Shown piece by piece: positions 60,218-64,000 of a DNA stretch of 64,000 nt (positions within the stretch are counted from its first letter, which is position 1; each line of letters starts with the position of its first letter). Source of the DNA: DASUBV01 sp963822485. Its GTDB lineage: Bacteria > Actinomycetota > Actinomycetes > Streptosporangiales > Streptosporangiaceae. The translations under genes and the position numbers were made by a program. The notes below the pieces were generated by a model. It ran no database searches and was not told the DNA's origin. It was given only the letters and a program-made list of their open reading frames with translations. The stretch covers positions 112,938-176,937 of the forward strand of contig CAWGHW010000023.1 in assembly GCA_963822485.1 (NCBI GenBank). Reading direction: 5' to 3'.

Positions 60218-60308
60218 GCTGTCCCTCCTCGTGTGGCGTGCCCTGGACTCGGGCAGTGTCCTCATGAGGAGTTTCGCTGCCTATTGGGGGGTTCTGTCAA
60301 GATATAAC

Positions 60309-60328
60309 CGAAGACATCGTTGTCTTCG
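60309..60328. promoter_or_regulatory. Inverted repeat, candidate operator
   Basis: CGAAGAC and GTCTTCG are separated by 6 nt (ATCGTT). It lies between two divergent genes (starts 60217 and 60487), where a repressor could act on either. Confidence 0.55.
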
Positions 60329-60337
60329 CTGGTGGGC

Positions 60338-60385
60338 GGGAGTAGCCGGCCATAGCGCCCGCGGGAGCTACGGCCGGCTACTCCC
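60338..60385. promoter_or_regulatory. Long hairpin in a divergent intergenic region
   Basis: Arms of 18 nt (60338-60355 and 60368-60385, GGGAGTAGCCGGCC... and its complement, one mismatch) flank a 12-nt loop. It is strong enough to be an RNA structure in the 5' leader of the exporter gene (about 100 nt before its start) or a repeat relic. A terminator role is unlikely between divergent genes. Confidence 0.6.
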
Positions 60386-60486
60386 GGCGCGGTATCCCGG
60401 CGCCCGGCAGCATCCCCGCTGCCGAGGAAATAGTCACCTCCAGCGCACGACGACGGCGGGCCGGTCCGGTCGGCAGCATCGACGGC

Positions 60487-62061
60487 ATGGCAACGACCCT
60501 TTCCGCATCCGCGACTAGCAAGACCGACCGCCGACGGTGGCTGATCCTGGGCACCGTCGGCCTCGCCCAGCTCATGGTCGTGCTGGACGCCACGATCGTG
60601 ACCATCGCGCTGCCGTCCGCGCAGCGCGCCCTGGGCTTCACCACGGTGGACCGGCAGTGGGTGGTGACCGCCTACGCGCTCGCGTTCGGCAGCCTGCTGC
60701 TGTTCGGCGGGCGGCTCGGCGACCTGGTCGGCCGCAAGAACACGTTCCTGGCCGGCGCGCTCGGCTTCGCCGCCGCGTCGGCCGTCGGCGGCGCCGCCAC
60801 CAGCTTCGGCATGCTGGTCGCGGCGCGCGCCGCGCAGGGCGCGTTCGGCGCGCTGCTCGCGCCGGCGGCGCTGTCGATCCTGTCCACGACGTTCAGCGAC
60901 CCCAAGGAGCGCGGCAAGGCGTTCGGCATCTACGGCGCGATCGTGGGCGCGGGCGGCGCGATCGGCCTGGTGCTCGGCGGGTTCCTGACCGAGTACCTGT
61001 CCTGGCGCTGGTGCCTGTACGTGAACCTGATCTTCGCCGGCCTGGCGGTGGCGGGAGCGCTGCTGCTGCTCCAGCAGCAGCGCGCCCGGACCAGGCGGCG
61101 GCTGGACCTGCCCGGCGTGGTACTCGTCTCGGCCTCGATGTTCAGCCTGGTCTACGGGTTCTCCAACGCCGCGAACCACAGCTGGGACACGCCGTCCACC
61201 TACGGGTTCCTGGCCGCGGGCGTGGCGCTGCTGGCCGGGTTCGCGTTCTGGCAGTCCCGCACGGCCAGCCCGCTGCTCCCGCCTCAGGTGGTGCTCGACC
61301 GCAACCGGGCCGGCGCCTACCTGGCCGTGCTGACCGTCGGCGCGGGCATGCTCGGCATCTTCTTGTTCCTCACCTACTACATGCAGCAAACCCTCGGTTA
61401 CTCGCCGGTGGTCACCGGCCTCGCCTTCCTGCCCGTGATCGCCATGGTGGTGCTGGCCGCCAACTTGTCCAACGTGGTGGCGCTGCCCCGGGTCGGCCCC
61501 AAGCCGCTGGTCACCGCCGGGATGCTGCTGGCCGCGGGCAGCCTGGTGTGGCTGACCAGGATCGGCCCGCACTCGAGCTACGCCGCCGCGGTGCTCGGCC
61601 CGCTGATGGCGGCCGGCCTGGGCTTCGGGCTGACGATGGCGCCGTCGGTGAACACCGGGACGTTCGGCGTCGCGCCGCAGGACGCGGGCGTGGCCTCGGC
61701 CACGCTCAACACCGGCCAGCAGATCGGCGGCTCGATCGGCACCTCGCTGCTCAACACGATCTTCGCCAGCGCCGTGGCGCGCTACCTGGCCAGCCACCTC
61801 AGCCCGGCGACCCTGGTCCACGGGCACCCGGCGCCATCGCTGACCGAGATGTCGCTGATCCACGGCTACACCACCGGCTTCTGGGTCGCGGCGGCCATCT
61901 TCGCCGTCGGCGCCGTGATCTGCGGCACGCTGTTCCGCCGCGGCCCGCTCCGCGCCTCCGGTCCCGCGGCGGCTGCCCCAGCCGATTCCACCGCTCCAGC
62001 CGGGGCCGCCGCTCCAGCCGGGGCCGCCGCGCAGCAGCCCACCACCGTCCACACCGCGTAG
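60487..62061 (+). CDS. DHA2-family MFS drug exporter
   Basis: A 524-residue protein with 14 predicted transmembrane helices. LDATIVTIALPSAQRALG is the DHA2 motif D1, GGRLGDLVGRKNTF the motif A in loop 2-3, and GAIVGAGGAIGLVLGGFLTE motif C of antiporters. The C-terminal tail is Ala/Pro-rich with the repeat APAGAA. It likely exports hydrophobic drugs in exchange for protons. ATG 60487 begins MATTLSASATSKTDRRRW; no strong ribosome site. The hairpin and the inverted repeat upstream are candidates for its regulation. Confidence 0.93.
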   Translation: MATTLSASATSKTDRRRWLILGTVGLAQLMVVLDATIVTIALPSAQRALGFTTVDRQWVVTAYALAFGSLLLFGGRLGDLVGRKNTFLAGALGFAAASAVGGAATSFGMLVAARAAQGAFGALLAPAALSILSTTFSDPKERGKAFGIYGAIVGAGGAIGLVLGGFLTEYLSWRWCLYVNLIFAGLAVAGALLLLQQQRARTRRRLDLPGVVLVSASMFSLVYGFSNAANHSWDTPSTYGFLAAGVALLAGFAFWQSRTASPLLPPQVVLDRNRAGAYLAVLTVGAGMLGIFLFLTYYMQQTLGYSPVVTGLAFLPVIAMVVLAANLSNVVALPRVGPKPLVTAGMLLAAGSLVWLTRIGPHSSYAAAVLGPLMAAGLGFGLTMAPSVNTGTFGVAPQDAGVASATLNTGQQIGGSIGTSLLNTIFASAVARYLASHLSPATLVHGHPAPSLTEMSLIHGYTTGFWVAAAIFAVGAVICGTLFRRGPLRASGPAAAAPADSTAPAGAAAPAGAAAQQPTTVHTA

Positions 62062-62217
62062 ATGCTGGCAACCACGCGCTGGCCGCGCGACGAGCGGTCG
62101 TTCCTGCTCCAGCGGGCGCAGCCAGCGATGAACGGGCTCATCGACGGCTCCCTGTCGACGCTCGCCCCGATCTTCGCCGTCGCCCTGGCCACGCACCAGC
62201 TGGGAGCAGTCCGCTGA
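62062..62217 (+). pseudogene. N-terminal fragment of a VIT/MbfA-like membrane protein
   Basis: A 51-codon frame starting directly after the exporter stop reads QRAQPAMNGLIDGSLSTLAP, then IFAVALATHQLGAVR and a stop. The (V)QPAL-x-GL-(M/I)DG-S-x-STLAPIFA segment is the beginning of VIT1/CCC1-type iron/manganese transporters with the DG-x-(V/L)STLAP signature. Such proteins continue for over 150 more residues, which are absent; the 3' side is unrelated. It is a remnant, or less likely a small fused leader. Confidence 0.65.
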
Positions 62218-62287
62218 CCGCACGCGACGGTGAGCCCGGACCGGTGAGCCCGACCCTGAGCCCGGACCGGTGAGACGGCCGGGCCGG

Positions 62288-63052
62288 CTACGAAGCCGCA
62301 GCCTGCCCGGCCTCGTCAGCTTGCTGCGCTTCGGCGGCCAAGCCGGCGTCCTGCTCGCGGTAGAACAGGTGGTGAAGCCCGGCTGCGAGCGCGCCTCCGG
62401 CCAGCGGCGCGACGATGAACAGCCACACCTGGCTCAGCGCCGTGCCGCCGACGACGAGGGCCGGGCCCAGGCTGCGGGCTGGATTCACGGACGTGCCGGT
62501 GATCGGGATGCCGACGAGATGGACGACCGTCAGGGTCAGCCCGATGGCGATGGCCGCCGTCGCCGCGTTGCCCGTCGCCGAGGTCACCCTGAGGACGACA
62601 AAGGCGAAGATGGCCGTGAGGATAATCTCGAAGATGAGCGCTCCGCCAACGCCGACGTGGATCATTGACTTGCTGCCCCAGCCGTCGGTTCCCAGGCCGG
62701 TGACCGCCCGGCTGTACAGCGGCGAGGTGCTGAACGTTCCCCACAGCGCCAGCGCGCCGATGATCCCGCCCGCGAACTGGGCGATCCAGTACCCGACCGC
62801 CTCCGCCAACCCGATGCGGCCCGTGAGCAGGGCGCCGGTCGTTACCGCCGGGTTGACGTGACAGCCAGATACCGGCCCGATCAGGTACACCAGTGATAGC
62901 AGCGTCAGGCCGAACGCCAGCGCGGTGGCCACCACCCCCGCGGCCGCGCTGCCGCCGTCGAGCTTGAAGCCGAACATCAGCGTGGCCACGCCCACGGCGA
63001 AGAACACCAGGATCGCGGTGCCCAGGAACTCAGCAGCAAACTTCCGGACCAT
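62288..63052 (-). CDS. Aquaporin (MIP family)
   Basis: A 254-residue MIP channel with six helices and both half-helix NPA motifs: GCHVNPAVTTG (about residues 63-73) and TSVNPARSLGP (about 190), the second followed by the selectivity-filter Arg. The small residues at the other filter positions fit an AqpZ-type water channel more than a glycerol facilitator, but this is a judgement by eye. ATG 63052 is chosen because GGAGGG lies 8 nt before it; ATGs at 63085 and 63076 would be internal to the leader. Confidence 0.93.
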   Translation of the reverse strand: MVRKFAAEFLGTAILVFFAVGVATLMFGFKLDGGSAAAGVVATALAFGLTLLSLVYLIGPVSGCHVNPAVTTGALLTGRIGLAEAVGYWIAQFAGGIIGALALWGTFSTSPLYSRAVTGLGTDGWGSKSMIHVGVGGALIFEIILTAIFAFVVLRVTSATGNAATAAIAIGLTLTVVHLVGIPITGTSVNPARSLGPALVVGGTALSQVWLFIVAPLAGGALAAGLHHLFYREQDAGLAAEAQQADEAGQAAAS

Positions 63053-63085
63053 TCCTTGCCCCCTCCGGTCGCGCATGAACCGCAA

Positions 63086-63363
63086 CTCGCGAAGTTAGCC
63101 CCTTTGACGTCCGCAGGCGAATGTCCGCAGGCATGTGCCGCTTTTGTCAGTAATGCAGACCGATCGCGCGCGGCATGTATGACGGCAGAAGAGTGTTAAT
63201 CCGAGCGGAAAGGCAATCGCCCGTGAAATCCTGGTAAAGGGGCACGGCCCCGGCGTGTTTGTGTTATGTGCTGACGTGTTCCTGATGTCTTTTTCGCTGG
63301 ACCGTGTCCCAGGCTGGGCTTCTGCGTGCCCGTGTGATGCGTGCGGGACGTAAGGAAGGAGGG
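63086..63363. other. Intergenic region upstream of the aquaporin gene
   Basis: About 278 nt, locally AT-richer, with no convincing ORF. It should hold the aquaporin promoter; no consensus box or operator was identified with confidence. Confidence 0.4.
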
Positions 63364-63837
63364 TCAGTCCGCCAGGCGGGCCGGGCAGCCGAGCAGGGAG
63401 CCGATGGCCGTGAGGGTCTGCTCGAACTGCGGCCGGGCGCTTGCCCGCAGCGCGGGCCCGGCTACCAGCGGCACGAGCCAGCGCGTGGCGGCGGGCGCGG
63501 CGTTGAGCACCTGGTAGCGCAGCAGCGTGTCAGGGTCCTGCGGGATCAGGCGGTAAACGCCGCGGAACCACCACTGGCCGGATATCGCCAGCGTGTGCGA
63601 GTCGTCGTCCGCCTCGACGTTGACCCCGGGGACCGGTGAGGTCTCCGCCTGCCCGTCCGCCGGGCGGGCGGGGAAGCGGAGCACGCCGTGCGATCCGGTG
63701 ATCATCTCGCGCATCCGCGGCGTGAGGTAGGGCGAGGTTTCCAGGAGGGCGGCCCACACGCGTTCCTCGTCAGCACTGACGATTCCGGTGAGCGACTGCC
63801 GGGGCTTCGCGGTCTGCATGCGCGCATCTTCCCGCAT
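63364..63837 (-). CDS. SRPBCC-like (START-fold) protein, unknown
   Basis: A 157-residue protein with SRPBCC-like order: LTGIVSADEERVWAALLETS (first strand and helix), then GVNVEADDDSHTLAISGQWW, FRGVYRLIPQDPDTLLRYQV and a long C-terminal helix (PQFEQTLTAIGSLLGC). Such proteins bind hydrophobic ligands. ATG 63837 or 63819 could be the start. No partner is adjacent. Confidence 0.65.
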   Translation of the reverse strand: MREDARMQTAKPRQSLTGIVSADEERVWAALLETSPYLTPRMREMITGSHGVLRFPARPADGQAETSPVPGVNVEADDDSHTLAISGQWWFRGVYRLIPQDPDTLLRYQVLNAAPAATRWLVPLVAGPALRASARPQFEQTLTAIGSLLGCPARLAD

Positions 63838-63942
63838 TTCCCTCCCCCGGAAGTGCCCCAGCTAGTTAGATTCCGCGCGCGAGCAGGCGGTCAGGACGAG
63901 GGATCGGGCCGCCGCCCCCTCCCGCCTGCCCTCGCAGGCCCC

Positions 63943-64000
63943 CGCCACCTGGCCACCCACGTCCGCCTGCACTGGAACATCGAGAACCGGGAGCACTACG
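63943..64000 (+). mobile_element. Transposase fragment at the window edge (ISAs1/IS4-like)
   Basis: The last 19 codons read RHLATHVRLHWNIENREHY, matching the H-W-x-IEN-x-x-HY segment around the catalytic Glu of ISAs1/IS4-type DDE transposases. No start is visible on the left: sequence from 63838 has no family character, so either the 5' part is missing or in another frame. The gene continues beyond the window. Confidence 0.6.

Noticed and set aside
60338..60385. Rho-independent terminator
   Set aside because: It lies between divergent genes and has no U-tract; a regulatory or repeat origin fits better.
60262..62223. 653-codon minus-strand frame
   Set aside because: Antisense to the DHA2 exporter; no motif or signal.

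Overview
The window is about 72 % G+C, with coding bias typical of a mycelial, soil-type actinobacterium. It carries large LuxR (LAL-type) regulators, TetR/PadR/AraC/LysR regulators beside small enzyme genes, a mycothiol-dependent enzyme family member, a SCO4226-type nickel-binding protein, a Tat-exported glycosidase-like protein and many starts without a Shine-Dalgarno sequence. Order Streptosporangiales or a near relative is a guess; nothing here fixes the genus. I see no rRNA, tRNA, CRISPR array or core housekeeping operon, so this looks like a variable chromosomal arm region.

Layout. 0-2.6 kb: tautomerase and alpha/beta-hydrolase operon on the minus strand plus a decayed hydrolase. 2.7-8.5 kb: LAL regulator, Asp-nucleophile hydrolase and a broken sedolisin. 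8.6-13.2 kb: quinone-oxidoreductase-like gene with divergent TetR and paired operators, then a LAL gene with three frameshifts. 13.3-17.6 kb: small secreted, membrane and hydrolase genes. 17.8-21.2 kb: AraC and TetR divergent from a DrrAB-like ABC exporter, with overlapping leaderless promoters. 21.3-25.3 kb: LAL remnant, type II NADH dehydrogenase, and a Tm-1-like / TIM-barrel / cupin operon. 25.4-30.3 kb: methyltransferase, P-loop kinase, orphan MbtG-like N-hydroxylase with a ribbon-helix-helix protein, first copy of a palindromic repeat element, and a flavin disulfide reductase. 30.6-38.5 kb: CHRD-like secreted protein, reductase/TetR pair, C39-like peptidase with a His-Gly/TPR protein, small genes and PadR. 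38.5-45.1 kb: MIase-SnoaL fusion, MFS, SDR and LysR set, then a frameshifted LAL gene. 45.2-50.3 kb: glyoxalase-fold protein, ECF sigma/anti-sigma pair, DDAH, secreted propeller-like protein, a 16-bp minisatellite, and the second palindromic element abutting a truncated SigJ-type sigma factor. 50.4-64 kb: TOPRIM protein, NmrA/CPBP pair, PadR-hydrolase, membrane and WD40 genes with PadR, GtaA-like protein, DHA2 exporter, VIT remnant, aquaporin, SRPBCC-like protein and a transposase edge.

Themes. (1) Small regulator-plus-enzyme modules, several with operators visible in the sequence. (2) Recurrent TAnnnT boxes 6-8 nt before a start codon, that is, leaderless transcripts. (3) Many single-base frame breaks in otherwise intact genes, from real decay, assembly error or both. 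(4) Short tandem repeats at the N-termini of hydrolases and in linkers. (5) Two copies of an element holding a 54-nt nearly perfect palindrome. The best candidates for something little described are that element and its junction with the sigma-factor stub, the C39-like peptidase with the His-Gly/TPR protein, and the Tm-1-like operon.
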